Assembly (NCBI GenBank): GCA_943737045.1
Contig: CALSFV010000013.1
Location: 1,402,501-1,466,500 of the forward strand
From: Parapristionchus giblindavisi
Lineage: Eukaryota > Nematoda > Chromadorea > Rhabditida > Diplogasteridae
DNA length: 64,000 nucleotides
Direction: 5' to 3'
Of the stretch, positions 46,501 through 57,162 are shown piece after piece. A model generated the notes under the pieces. The model saw nothing but the letters and a program-made list of their open reading frames with translations, ran no database searches and had not been told where the DNA came from. Every line of letters starts with the position of its first letter. Within the stretch, counting starts at the first letter, position 1. The position numbers and the translations under genes were made by a program.

Positions 46501-47091
46501 AGTGTCGTGTTGACTTCAATGCTCAGTTGGTATCCATCTGTGGTTCCTCTGGAAAGATCAAAGTACAAAGATCAAAGATAAAAGATCAAGTTCGCACCTG
46601 TACACCAGACCAATGATGCCTCTCGTTTTATCGATAAAAGTATATCCAGAGCATGTGTCATTGTTGGTAGTGTCACAGTTCACAACTACTCTTCTGGACA
46701 TCTGAAAGATCACAAATCAAAGAAGAGATCAAAAGTCAGAGTTCAAAGATCAAAGATAAAAAATTGGCATATATAAACAAGATTAATTATATTATGCTGA
46801 AGGTGTTCAATTTCAATTTTTCATTCTCTTCGAGCTAATAATAATAATAGGAATAACAATGAGAATAAATTTACCTGTGCTCCGCTAAAAAATCAAAGAT
46901 CATGTTAGATAGAGATCAAAGATCAAAGATCAGTTTACCTGAGCTCCGTGAAGAACATTATCCAGACAGATCTGGGGATCGTCCGCGTAGGCCGAGGATG
47001 AGAGGGGCATCATGACTGTGCGAGCAAGAGTGTCATCGAAATCGGCTGCTCCAACAACTGCCGCGAACACGAGTACGAGGAACGTGGTCAT
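43565..47091 (-). CDS. Secreted class 3 lipase A
   Basis: Ten exons on the - strand, all in phase: 47091-46939, 46701-46598, 46548-46488, 46326-46270, 45968-45900, 45721-45639, 45314-45245, 45133-45047, 44747-44665, 43646-43565; 282 aa. Residues 1-16 (MTTFLVLVFAAVVGAA) form a signal peptide. Exon 6 carries the nucleophile elbow ITGHSLGGA (Ser153), exon 8 IVHKQDVVPHIPP (Asp210) and exon 10 DDHLHYYG (His265), the Ser-Asp-His triad of fungal-type class 3 lipases. These hydrolyse ester bonds of lipids; in nematodes the family is large and usually secreted, often gut-linked. It is the downstream member of a head-to-tail array. Introns 1-3 are built largely of GATCTTT units. A TTAA MITE sits just upstream (47116-47239). 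Intron 1 holds a 10-nt near-copy of the exon 1 end with its own donor (about 46878), a possible relic microexon. Confidence 0.88.
43985..44150. repeat. Foldback in intron 9 of lipase A
   Basis: ATGAACGG and GAATGGATCTGAATGAATCA at the left are mirrored by TGATCCATTCAGATCCATTC and CCGTTCAT at the right. It is a short inverted-repeat element with no coding content. Confidence 0.6.
44514..44656. mobile_element. Short palindromic MITE, ACACAGAGAAAAGAGGTG ends
   Basis: Near-perfect 55-bp arms (for example ACATAAGACCTGTGAA and its complement) around a centre with the ACACCCAAAAAGTGTT palindrome. A diverged copy is at 60122-60218 in lipase C. Both are intronic. Confidence 0.7.
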
Positions 47092-47115
47092 CCGAAAGAT
47101 CAAATATCATTTTTC

Positions 47116-47239
47116 TTAAAGGGAGCGTGACCTCACTCAATGGTCTCTTCATTGCGCACTCTATTTTTTTCTGTTCTCTAACAACGAGAGAGCATTGCGC
47201 GTCGAAGAGGCCATTGAGTGAGGTTATGCTCCCTTTAAA
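47116..47239. mobile_element. TTAA MITE upstream of lipase A
   Basis: TTAAAGGGAGCGTGACCTCA to GAGGTTATGCTCCCTTTAAA, around GAACAACGAGAGAG-like core sequence. It lies 25 bp upstream of the lipase A start codon, so it may form part of its 5' region. Confidence 0.85.
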
Positions 47240-47445
47240 AAATAGAAATAGCGGGTAAAAAGAACGAGGTCTTGCGAAGAAAGAGAAAAATCGGTAGACC
47301 AATATTTATTTATTATTATTTATTTATTCCATCAAATATAAATGTTCATAATCACATTAATAACACAGGGAAGAGGGGAGATGGATTTCCGTCGCTTATA
47401 CGCGATTTCGGATTGGGCTCGGTGGCAGTTTTCAAAGGAAGGGGT

Positions 47446-47960
47446 TCAGGGACGAATTAGAGAAACTTTAATGATGAGATTAGGAGGGAGATTAGATAAC
47501 CCTGCACGGAAGGTTATTTGTGGGGAGATGACTAATTCAGGGGATAGTTTATTCCAAGTGTCAATACATCTAGAAGCACATGTGGTATGAGTTGAAGAAA
47601 TCTTATAAGGGAGAACAATACGCAATGGGTGCGATAGACGACAATATCTAGAAGGATGAACAGTGAATAGATTGGTTGAATCAAACAGGTTTAATTGGTG
47701 TATAGTACTATGTATGAATTGAATATCGTAAATAGCTCTCCTATATTCAAGGGTCGGAAGTTTAAGGAAACTAAGTCTATTGTGATAAGAAGTGGATGGT
47801 AAACGACATTTAGCGAACATTCTTTTAGTATAATTCCTTTGGACATCTTCAAGACAGTCGGTAAGGTGTTTTGTAGTGGGATTAAATACAACAGTAGATG
47901 ATTCAATGATATGAAGATAATATTTTAAAAGATTGCGAATACAACGTTTCATGGACGATT
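47446..47960 (-). pseudogene. Non-LTR retrotransposon C-terminal fragment
   Basis: The open frame reads VVFNPTTKHLTDCLEDVQRN, LPTLEYRRAIYDIQFIH and CIDTWNKLSPELV, which match the region after the reverse transcriptase of CR1/Jockey-type elements (the (V/L)WNP, LE-x-VQR, LPTLEYRR and WN-x-L motifs). The RT core is missing, and the frame beyond about 47960 runs into a different repeat. A 5'-truncated, inactive copy with a still-open frame. Confidence 0.7.
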
Positions 47961-48055
47961 TACATAGAAATAACAGGTAAAACGAATGATGTCTACCGTT
48001 AAAAAAAGAGAAATTTGTCTCTCGATCAATATCGTGACTTTTTTTAAAAGGGGCA

Positions 48056-48150
48056 CCCCAAGCGAATTTGTCCCTCCAATCTGGCAACATTCTCACGTAG
48101 ACAAAGAAAGCGAAAGGGTATGACCAGATCGGAGAGTTACAAATTATCTT
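48056..48150. mobile_element. MITE of the CTCTGGCC family
   Basis: TCTGGCAACATTCTCACGTAG, then GCGAAAGGGTATGACCAGAT, matching the relatives listed at 31577. It adjoins the retrotransposon fragment. Confidence 0.5.
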
Positions 48151-48450
48151 CGGGTGTGACTTTAAAGATTTTTTTAAAACGTAATGATATAAATCATGAT
48201 GATAACGGGTTCGATCGCCTGCGATCAAAGTCGACACGCGTTTTGATGACATTGAAGATTTCTGGTATAAAACGCGACCACATCGTGATCGCTTGACTGG
48301 GCTCAGATTAGCGTTTTTGATGACTTTGACTGTAGAGATTATGATTCTGAAGGGAATTTAGAGATGAAAAATGAAGAGTGCAACTAATAATAACGAAAAG
48401 AATTGAAGAACATGCATTAAATCGCGCGATCCTCGATATTTTACGCGGAT

Positions 48451-48605
48451 TAAGGTACAACCCATTATTCAAGGAGCACGAAGTCCTGCGGGTAATCACT
48501 GCTAGGCCAGTGAAAATTGAAAGCAAATTTAGAGGGCTTAATCTTATCTTCGGACCTACTTTGCCGCATGATCTTGTCACTACCAATCCCCCTTTCGAGA
48601 GCCTT
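48451..48605 (-). mobile_element. tRNA-derived SINE, 3' fragment
   Basis: Reverse orientation: GGTACAACCCATTATTCAAG, GTCCTGCGGGTAATCACTGC, then CTTCGGACCTACTTTGCCGC, matching the body of the full SINE at 49529. The head is missing. Confidence 0.75.
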
Positions 48606-48808
48606 TCTGGCAACACTCTCTCCTAGACAAAGAAAGTGAGAAAGTATGGCCAGAACGAAGATTTTTAAAATAGCTTAGGATGTGCCTATAAAACTTTATC
48701 TTGTTGAGAAATCAAGAGAATGTTCCAAAGCCAGGTACGACAACAAAAAGCTACATTATACTCCGTCCTCATCCTCACCTACTTACACTAATCATTTATC
48801 CATCGCCT

Positions 48809-48881
48809 GCTTCCGTGTCGCAATCGGCAGCGCGTTCGGCTGTTAACCGAAAGGTCGGTGGTTCGAACCCACCCGGGAGCG
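48809..48881 (+). tRNA. tRNA-Asn (GTT)
   Basis: Acceptor GCTTCCG pairs with CGGGAGC; the anticodon stem TTCGG/CCGAA encloses CTGTTAA (anticodon GTT). The T arm GGTGG-TTCGAAC-CCACC is perfect. Discriminator G. No intron. A and B boxes are both good, so it is probably functional. Confidence 0.95.
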
Positions 48882-49312
48882 CAATTCTTTTTGCGAATTT
48901 TAATGAAAGATTTTCGCGCGGGCAAAATGTAATCCACTTGCCGCTAGCGTATAAAAACCACTTGTTTTCTTTGTACGTGCCCGCAATGATTTTTTTGTAT
49001 AGTTCAGAAACTTGATCGATCTCTTTTAAATATCAAATCAGTGCGGCGAAGGTCAGATGGGCTAGGTTTGAGTTAGTGAAGTGACAATCGAGAGATAGGC
49101 CAGAGAATGCATGCGAACTACTTAATACATCACCTTTTCACATACTTTTTACATATTTTTTCTCGGTACCAGATTTGTCATTTTCTTATGTACAATTTAT
49201 ACGGAAATATATTTTACGACCGATGAAAATGAAAATATATCCTTATCCCCCCTTATACGTAGATTTTCGTGATATCCCTCATCTCCGATCATCAAAATCC
49301 GCAAAAAAAATT

Positions 49313-49386
49313 TGCCGCCAGCAGGGGTCGAACCTGCGACCTTGGGCTTATTAGACCCACGCTCTAACCGACTGAGCTATGGCGGC
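49313..49386 (-). tRNA. tRNA-Ile (AAT)
   Basis: On the - strand GCCGCCA pairs with TGGCGGC; the anticodon stem TGGGT/GCCCA encloses CTAATAA (anticodon AAT). The T arm GCAGG-TTCGACC-CCTGC is perfect. Discriminator A. No intron. Confidence 0.95.
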
Positions 49387-49528
49387 TGATGTGAAGCTGA
49401 TAGTATGTATACCTGATTCTGCTTCTCTTTCTCGTACACATAACATTGTAGACGATCGGCATTGGTAGCCAAATTAAACAAGTTTTCAGTGTATTTCTAT
49501 TAATATCCATGGACACACAAAACCAGGC

Positions 49529-49745
49529 GAAGTGGTGTAGCGGTCTATGGCGCGCATCGCATTTCCATCACTCCTGGGTTCGATTCCCGGTCGTTTCACC
49601 GCCTCCGCCCCACCAAGGCGAATGAACGGGGAAGGTAAAGTAGGTCAGAAGAAGTAGAGATTACTCCCTCCGGACTGAATTGTCCATGAATTATCACTTG
49701 CCTAGCAGTGCCTTGAATAACGGTTTGTATCTTTTACATTTACAA
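49529..49745 (+). mobile_element. Full-length tRNA-derived SINE
   Basis: The head (49529-49604) has A box TGGTGTAGCGG and B box GGTTCGATTCC with a paired T arm, but a broken acceptor stem, so it is not a working tRNA. The body follows (CACCAAGGCGAATGAACGGG, AAAGTAGGTCAGAAGAAG, CTAGCAGTGCC, TTGAATAACGG). The tail is TTTACATTTAC, and in sister copies (TTTACC)n. Body fragments occur at 29015, 48451, 55461, 56066, 57390, 57768 and 58163. Confidence 0.75.
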
Positions 49746-49749
49746 AAAA

Positions 49750-50642
49750 AATAATGGTCTTTCGGATACAATACAAGAAATAATATGTGCAATCAAGAAA
49801 GATCCATTATCACTGAAAAATCCCAGTTCGTGAGAGAATCCGCATAAACATCTAGATACATTAGCGTATTCAACTTATAATTACTTACTTGGATGTTCGA
49901 TGTTACGCCACTTAGTTGTTAACATCATCATATGCGTGACTTCGAACATATAGATATAATATATAAATTGTATCAGGGAAATGGAGGAGTTTTGTATGTT
50001 GTGAGCTAAGTGAAAAATGAGTGTGGAAGTTGTCATTAACGGCGGAGAAAGTGAGGACTACATTAAGAGCATTTAACTCGAGTAAGTCTCCAAGAAAGGA
50101 TATCATGGCAGGTTCGGATTTGGAAACTATAACAAAAATGATCGGATGATTACTATTTTTGATGTAGTAATACCCAATTATTTTAGTGTATTTACATGTT
50201 TCCAATGAACTAGTTATATTTTAGTCCATGCCACAACATTCGAATATCCAAACACCGAAAGGTGTAGCGATTATGATCACTAATGAAACGAACACGAATC
50301 AGAATTGCGCTCTACCGCACTCTCAAGCGCACTCTCTCACATATAGATGAATTGTGATAGATACACGGCATAGTTGGATTTGACGAGCAAATAAGAGGCG
50401 ATAGACGAAGAGGTAAGAGTGTTATTAACGTAGAAGAAAAGGCGGTAAATGACGAACAAGAATAATAAAGGTTGAAATAGTAATGAGAGGCGACATACGA
50501 ATACCGAATATATAATATATAAACACCAATATAAATATAAACACCGAAAGGATCTTGAACTTGTTTTCAAAGGTATCATCAGAAAATTCTGCAAAATTCG
50601 TAAAAAAAAATTCGTATCATCAGAAAATTCGGCAAAATTTTC
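49750..50642. other. Intergenic, no gene seen
   Basis: AT-rich DNA between the SINE and tRNA-Leu, with a near-tandem repeat of TCATCAGAAAATTC at about 50577 and 50615. No supported gene. Confidence 0.5.
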
Positions 50643-50724
50643 TGATGAGAGTGGGATTCGAACCCACGCCTCCGAAGAGACTGGTGCCTTAAACCAGCGC
50701 CTTAGACCGCTCGGCCATCTCACC
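50643..50724 (-). tRNA. tRNA-Leu (AAG)
   Basis: On the - strand GGTGAGA pairs with TCTCATC; the anticodon stem CTGGT/ACCAG encloses TTAAGGC (anticodon AAG). The long variable arm TCTCTTCGGAGG and the T arm GTGGG-TTCGAAT-CCCAC are as expected for Leu. No intron. Confidence 0.95.
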
Positions 50725-50928
50725 ATGAATGTGAAGGGTGAAAAGGCAACTGAGTTTCTACTCTCTGCTATCGCAAACAAGACCTATAAAAGTATGACTT
50801 TTTGTTAGAAATATGAACACTCGTTTGGGGTCTGAATAACATGACCAGTGAGAGAAAGAAGGACAGACACTGTGATAATAATTACGGGAGCATTCATGTA
50901 TGTACCTATGTATTTCAAAAAAAATAAT

Positions 50929-51111
50929 CCGTATAAAATGTACTTGTATAACGAAACAATTATCGATGAACTCCCCACTCTTTCCTCCCTTCCTTCCTCG
51001 CTCACTCTGATCTACCTACTATCTCAATTGTGACGTTTGTCTAAACATAGAAACACATTGTGGCTGTGGCTGGCTACTCTTGTACCAAATAAACAAGTGT
51101 ATTTTATGCGG
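50929..51111. mobile_element. MITE with CCGTATAAAATGTACTTG ends, copy 2
   Basis: Left CCGTATAAAATGTACTTG, right AAGTGTATTTTATGCGG, sharing ACTCCCCACTCTTTCCTCC with the copy at 63073. It lies about 200 bp past the stop of lipase B, as the third copy lies about 100 bp past lipase D. Confidence 0.7.
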
Positions 51112-51316
51112 TCAATAAAGAGTGTTTTATAATAATAATTGTATTATTTCCTAGGTGGCAATGTGTTTAAACAAATTTATCACAAAATGTGGTATATGGA
51201 TTGAAAAATTGATTGCGTACATCGATTTTATCGTGCATGCGAAAAATGTGTGGAACAACGAAGAAAAAATCAATAATCGAGAAATATAAATGGACGATGA
51301 AGAAATCGATATTCCT

Positions 51317-54300
51317 TCACTGGCATCCATCCTTGCCATATTGCGTGATGTCGACGCCGTAGTAGTGAAGATGGTCCGGGAAGTTGAGATCGCTCTGGCT
51401 AAAAACAGAAATAATATATGTTCTAAAATATTGTAAACATATTAGTTCTAAAAATATGAATCCTAGATAAAATCGCTGCTGCATTGACATTGAAAGCAAG
51501 TTTATGCATTTAAAGGGGCTAACACCTTTGTCAACGGTCTCTTCAACGCTCTACGCTCTCTCGTTGTTAGAGAACAGAGAAATAGTGTGCGCGATGAAGA
51601 GGCCATTGAGAGAGGTAACGCTCCCTTTAAAGTCACATTCCAAGACAATTTCGTTCTAACTTTAGTTTGGCGAATACGGTAGCGGCTAAATGATTTGAAT
51701 GCGCGCTTCCAAACGAGACCTGACATACCTGCACATCATTTCCCTCTGCCGCGTCTCTCTCTCGTTTGTTTACTCATTCTAGGCTTTTCGGCGAATGGCC
51801 CACCCACCCTCCCTATTACCCTCTCGGCCCAGGTGCTCATGATACAATAGAACGAGACGAAGTGTTATTCCAGGACAGAAAGGGTCGATGGTCCAAGACC
51901 TCGCTAATACTGTATCCCAAGTCGATCCCGCTCTTATTCCGGTCCTGATCAAGTCCATCGAAGGAGCCAAAGCACCAGCGACTATGCGAGCTTACAAAGG
52001 AGCCATGGCGAACTTGAGGTAAATCGCATCTGAAACTCGAAGAGTAACTATTATTAATCTTATAGTAATCAGAGCGTATGCGACTTCGAGAGGCCTCGAT
52101 CCTGCCTGCCCCTCGTCCCTCCTGATCTATTCACTGAGGAAGATCGAAGAAGGACGATCCCTATCTACTCTTAGAGTTCTATCCTCTGCTTTCTGCCATT
52201 TCTCGGATCCCCTTCCCTCAACCTTTGCCCATTTCTTGTCCAATTTACACGAGTCTACCCGTAGAAGGTTTACTGTATCCCATCACGGTAGTGTTCCACG
52301 GTCTCATATCGATTCACTTGTTCAATATTCTCACACACATTGTAATGATGTTATTGCTACCCGTACCGCTCTCGGTGCCGCTCTCTCGTTCGCCGCCCTT
52401 CTTAGGGTAGGAGAGCTGCTAGCCCTCAAATGGGATGACCTACAGTGGTCCCCTTCCTACCTTAAAGTATCTGTACAAAAGGCTAAAAACGACCAATTCT
52501 GTGAAGGTAGAAGTACTTATATTTCAATAGATAACCATTCCCCTGTTCTTTCCCTATTCCACTCTTACAAGAATTCAGTCCCTCCCTCGACCTTCGTTTT
52601 CCCCTCCTTGTCCCACCCTCACAAGCCCCTGTCCCAAGATTCATTTAGAAATGATCTCACCCTTCTCTGCACGCGAGCCGGAGTACCACGCATCACTCCG
52701 CACCAATTGAGAGCTGGAGGAGCCATGGAGTCCATTAGACAAGGAGCTCCTCTCGAGTCCGTTCAGAGAAGAGGTCGATGGAGATCCATGGCCGGCCTCG
52801 CGCCCTACATAGAGGATACGGTAGACTCCCAGGGCGGTGCCCTCTCACTCTCTTGATGTTTCACCCAATTTTTCCCATTCGTTAGATTGTTTTCTTAGAA
52901 CGAATTCGTCTTTGTGTTTCTTCTTCACCATTGCCTCATTTCCTTTTCGTTCATCTCCATTTGTTCCATTATCTTCATTTCACCTTTTTCCTGTGATTGT
53001 CCATCGTTCCATTGCTTGTTTTGTTTTGCTCCTTTTGTGTCTTTTGTTTCTTCCACCGCTTATATACTACATTGTCTGTGGTTAGTACCGAGCCGATAAA
53101 GCCGCTACACTACGAGCCAAACTGTAGTTATCACGTATTGAGGGATTACACGAAAGAAGTGATAACAATGCTTTCTCGCTTTCATTGTCTACGAGAGAGA
53201 GAGTTGCTATTCATTCAAAATTTGGTCAAAATTTATTAGTTGTATCATTGTTCTCATGATTTCGCATTCTCTGCCACAATCAGCTAGAGATCATGACTAG
53301 AGCGGAGTGCATGCTGGTTTTTTGTCTTGTCTTTTATATGTCGTTTTTTGTCTCCATTTTCAGCTTACTTCTTATTGGAGCATTTAGGATCCTCCTGCTT
53401 ATCGCACACGGTGTACGCGTCACCGGGTGCCATATCGTTCTCGTAGTAGATCTGATAGTAGTTAAAATTAAATTTATGTACCCAGTGTGCCAATGTATTC
53501 CCGTTTCTTTCGTATTTTATAAGTATTTAGTATGTATTTAGCACATGCTCACGCATGTACGGTACAGTCTATGTTTATCTGCTGCTAACAATAACAAGGG
53601 GCGATTGGCAACTCGTCATAAATACCCATCTCAAAAGGTAAGGGCGAGTTATCAACCCCTTTTAAGTGTTTGTGTCCTATGTATCGTTCATTACGTACCA
53701 GCATTATAAAGTTATTATTATTATTATTATTATTGTTATTAATAGAGTTTACCTCGGTCTTGTGGTGTACATATTGCATGATCTTGGGAGGAATGTGCGG
53801 AATGACATCCTTATGGTGAACGATGCGATAGGAGGCCAACTAAATCATATGTTTCATCTTATATTTTCATTTTATAAAAAAACTGAAGCCAAGATATAAT
53901 GCATGACCACAATGCTACTGAAAGATGTCAACCCACAATTTATGATCAAAATGTTTTGAAAAATACATTTTTTTATTTTTTTTATGTTCAATTTTTTTAA
54001 ATTTATAAATCTCATATAGAAACACAGTTTTAAACACAGATCAATACTATATAGATGGACATTCTTTTCAAATTTCGATGTCGCCAAAATATAAGTAGTG
54101 ATAACTTTTTTTCACTTTCTCTACGTTTGAACATAATTGGTCATCGAGAGTGTGTGTTCAAAAGATGATTTTGGTTAGATTGAACTTAAATTTATTCAAA
54201 AAATGTAAATAAAATTGTGAAATGGTTGCCTACCCTAGCATCCTGTTGATCAGCGTACGTTTGATCACCGACCCGCGGCATGCCCATCGTGTACAGAGTG

Positions 54301-57162
54301 ATTCTGAACAATATTGAAACAATATTATTGTTCAACTATCAGATATATGAGGCCGTTTGCGTAAGAGTCGACTAAAACATGTGAAATCTGGCACAGTGAA
54401 AAAAATTTAATTTTGGGGATCGGGGTTCTCAAGGGTGCTGATGACGATGGCCATGTTCATTTTTCACCTAAAGCCACCGTTGAGGCCAGATGACGTCGCG
54501 TTGAAATCGCGTTTTCAGTCATTTCTCCTCAACCGGTGGTACTAAAATTTGCAGACTATGCACCCAGGGGCAGAATTTGATGACGATCACGCCTGTCTAA
54601 TTCATTTTTCATGAAAAAGTTTCCGAAATTTTCAAATTCCGAATTACTCTCAATGGTCATAGTGTGTGAGTGAGATACATGGATCGGAGCGTAATGAGTT
54701 CAGGATCTCATAGAAAAAAATTCAGCCAATTTGCAGAAGATGTTTTCGAGAAAATCAACTTTTAGTGTAATCATTTTGCCATTGAAGTGGAGGCAAGAGG
54801 CGAGAGAGTGTGGTGGTGCGAGAGAGCAGAGAGGCAGGTGAGGCGACCAGAATAGGAAGGAAGGGAAGTGGTCGGGATTGTGTCTCTCTACTCTCTCGCA
54901 CCTCCACACTATCTCGCTTCTTGCCTCCACTTCAACTGCAAAATGATTACACTAAAAGTTGATTTTCTCGAAAACATCTTCTGCAAATTGGCTGAATTTT
55001 TTTCTATGAGATCCTGAACTCATTACGTTCCGATCCATGTATCTCACTCACACACTATGACCACTGAGAGTAATTCGGATTTTGAAAATTTCGGAAACTT
55101 TTTCATGAAAAATGAATTAGACAGGCGTGATCGTCATCAAATTCTGCCCCTGGGTGCATAGTCTGCAAATTTTAGTACCACCGGTTGAGGAGAAATGACT
55201 GAAAACGCGATTTCAACGCGACGTCATCTGGCCTCAACGGTGACTTTAGGTGAAAAATGAACATGACCATCGTCATCAGCAACCTTGAGAACCCCGATCC
55301 CAAAAATTTAATTTTTTCATTGTGCCGGCACTTAGTCGGTTCTTACGCAAGCGGCCTCATATGCATAGTGAAAACATGCCTTGAAATGTTGTACATTTAT
55401 GCATATTAGAAATGAAATATGCAAATGATTATAAAAGTTGTTTACAAGAAGAAGAAGATCGGGTGATCGCTGGCCTAGCAGTGATCACCCGCAGGACTCC
55501 GTGTGACTTGAACAACGGGTTGTACCTTTACCTTTACCTTTTACCTTTACAAGAAGAAGATTATACATGAACACGACCGAGGTTGATCGGGGATGAAATC
55601 CCATATACGGGAAAATAAGGATTTTCGATTTAGAAAATGTTGTTGAACAATATCTATACTTACTGGTCAACCGGGAACATTCGTTGCGCTATAATATGGG
55701 CTGCGGCTAGATCGGCCATAGCGCCTCCCAGAGAATGACCGGTAATCTGTAATGATTTTTTTCGGATTTGAATATTATATCAACAATTATAAACAAAAAA
55801 AAAACGGTTTTCTCGAAAAAAAAACATTTGAGAACATTTTGAGATATGTTTTAAAGATACCTCTCTAGCAACGTTCACTCATAGACAAATAAAGCGAGAG
55901 AGCTTTGTCATAGAGGAGATTCAAACTAGCAAACTAGGCTGTGCGTTTAGAGAATTCTTACGTAGAGCTTGAAGTTAGGGTTCTCTCTGAGTAACCGTAA
56001 GAGATCGTCTCCCAAACCGGCACGCCAGGTCTAAATGAAGGTAATATAATGATGTTTTTTGAATCGCTGGCCAAGCGGTGATCTCCGGCAGAACTATGCG
56101 TGTCTTGAATAGCGGGTTCTACCTTTACAATTTTTCACTTGTCAAATACATTAAACGAATTACAAGAGAGAGGATTAAAGGGAGAGTGACCTCTCTGAAG
56201 GGTCTCTTCATTGCGCACACTATTTCTCTGCTCTCTAACAACGATAGGGTGTTGACCGTTGAAGAGACCGTCGACAAAGGTTTCAATCCCTTTAAAGAAA
56301 ATTAATTTACTAAACGTACAACATCGAATCCCGTATTGAAGTAGAGGGCCGCTTGTCCACCGTCTTTGAAATCACTCTGACATAAGGACAATTATTGAAT
56401 ATTTAAATCATTTTTTTAAACTTTCACTCATTTTTTTCATGCAAATCGCTTGCAAGTAATCGCTTGCAAATCGCTTTTTAGCTCTGTCGGACTAATTTAA
56501 TTTTTATACTTTTTGGACGAATTGCAAGACAACGTATTCAATTGTTCAATCAATCAATCTCAATCAATTGTTCATCACCCAAAAGGACAATTATAGAATA
56601 TATTTCCGTTACACGCGTCTTATATGTTCATGAATATTAAAAATAGATTCCAGAAATATTTTTAAAATGTATGTAATCAACTTGTTATATAATCGTATTG
56701 TTGATACCTTTGGCTCGAAAAGTGTAGTGTTGACCTCTATACTCAGCTGATATTTGTCTGTGGTTCCTCTGGAAATATCAAAAATTATGAATCAAGTTAC
56801 GAAGATCAAAGATCAAAGATAAAATTACGAAGATCAAAGAGCACCTGAACACCAGACCAACGAAACCTCTCTGCCGATCGAGAACAGTGTACGCGGAGCA
56901 GGTGTCGTTGCTTGTCTTATCACAAAGAACTTCCACTCTTTTTGAAACCTAAAAGATCAAAGATCATGTTAGATAGTGATCAAAGATCAAAGATCAAAGA
57001 TCAATTTACCTGAGCACCATTCAGGGCATTACTAATACAGATCTGAGGATTGTCAGCGTAAGCCGCGGATGAGAGAGGCATCATGACGGTACGAGCTAGA
57101 GTCTCATCGAAGTCCACCGCTCCGGCGAGTGCCGCGAGCGCAAGTACGAGGAATGGTAACAT
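51317..57162 (-). CDS. Secreted class 3 lipase B, with a nested transposon
   Basis: Exons on the - strand: 57162-57010, 56948-56845, 56768-56708, 56376-56320, 56030-55962, 55746-55664, 54303-54234, 53839-53753, 53451-53369, 51398-51317; 282 aa. Exon lengths are identical to lipase A throughout. Signal peptide MLPFLVLALAALAGAV; ITGHSLGGA (Ser153), IVHHKDVIPHIPP (Asp210), PDHLHYYG (His265). CTTCAG directly before GATG at the start suggests trans-splicing. The gene is inflated by insertions: a 1-kb foldback in intron 6 (54349-55358), a TTAA MITE and SINE fragment in intron 4, and a tyrosine recombinase element plus TTAA MITE in the 1970-bp intron 9. The frame is intact, so it is probably functional if the introns splice. 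Closest to lipase A in sequence. Confidence 0.87.
51509..51631. mobile_element. TTAA MITE in intron 9 of lipase B
   Basis: TTTAAAGGGGCTAACACCTT to GGTAACGCTCCCTTTAAA, core GTTAGAGAACAGAGAAATAG. It lies next to the tyrosine recombinase element. Confidence 0.85.
51664..53123 (+). mobile_element. Tyrosine-recombinase element with inverted ends
   Basis: Left end AGTTTGGCGAATACGGTAGC (from 51664) and right end, in reverse, AGTTTGGCTCGTAGTGTAGC (to 53123) are imperfect inverted repeats of about 28 bp. They enclose an intact tyrosine recombinase gene on the + strand, antisense to lipase B. No reverse transcriptase is present, so it is not a full DIRS element. Simple Cryptons lack inverted ends. Class uncertain: solo DIRS/Ngaro remnant, Crypton, or an undescribed type. 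Element borders are approximate. Confidence 0.6.
51888..52856 (+). CDS. Tyrosine recombinase (transposon integrase), 304 aa
   Basis: Two exons, 51888-52018 and 52073-52856, join in frame over a 54-bp intron (GTAAAT...AATCAG). Start MVQDLANTV. An N-terminal SAM-like helical domain includes PATMRAYKGAMANL. The catalytic domain shows the full set: Arg155 in LLRVGELLALKW, Lys180/182 in VQKAKN, His254-x-x-Arg257 in HQLRAGGA, Trp280 in GRW and Tyr289 in APYIED. These enzymes cut and rejoin DNA through the Tyr. The HQLRAGGA and GRWRS pattern is like DIRS/Ngaro and Crypton recombinases. It lies in intron 9 of lipase B on the opposite strand. No stop or frameshift is seen, so it may be active. The ATG choice is the first in frame after upstream stops; an extra upstream exon is possible. 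Confidence 0.75.
54349..55358. mobile_element. Foldback DNA element, GAGGCCG family, ATAT target
   Basis: Ends GAGGCCGTTTGCGTAAGAG and CTTACGCAAGCGGCCTC; arms of about 480 bp, almost fully inverted (for example CAACGCGACGTCATCTGGCC). ATAT flanks both sides. Same terminal sequence as 16378-17197, different interior. It lies in intron 6 of lipase B. Confidence 0.8.
55461..55550 (+). mobile_element. SINE 3' fragment with (TTTACC)n tail
   Basis: GGCCTAGCAGTGATCACCCG, TTGAACAACGGGTTGTACC and a tail of TTTACC repeats. It lies in intron 6 of lipase B. A shorter relative lies in intron 4 (56066-56130). Confidence 0.75.
56175..56296. mobile_element. TTAA MITE in intron 4 of lipase B
   Basis: TTAAAGGGAGAGTGACCTC to CAATCCCTTTAAA, core CTCTGCTCTCTAACAACGA. 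Somewhat more diverged than the others. Confidence 0.8.

Noticed and set aside
49529..49604. A functional tRNA at 49.5 kb
   Set aside because: The acceptor stem is broken and the sequence continues into a SINE body found elsewhere.
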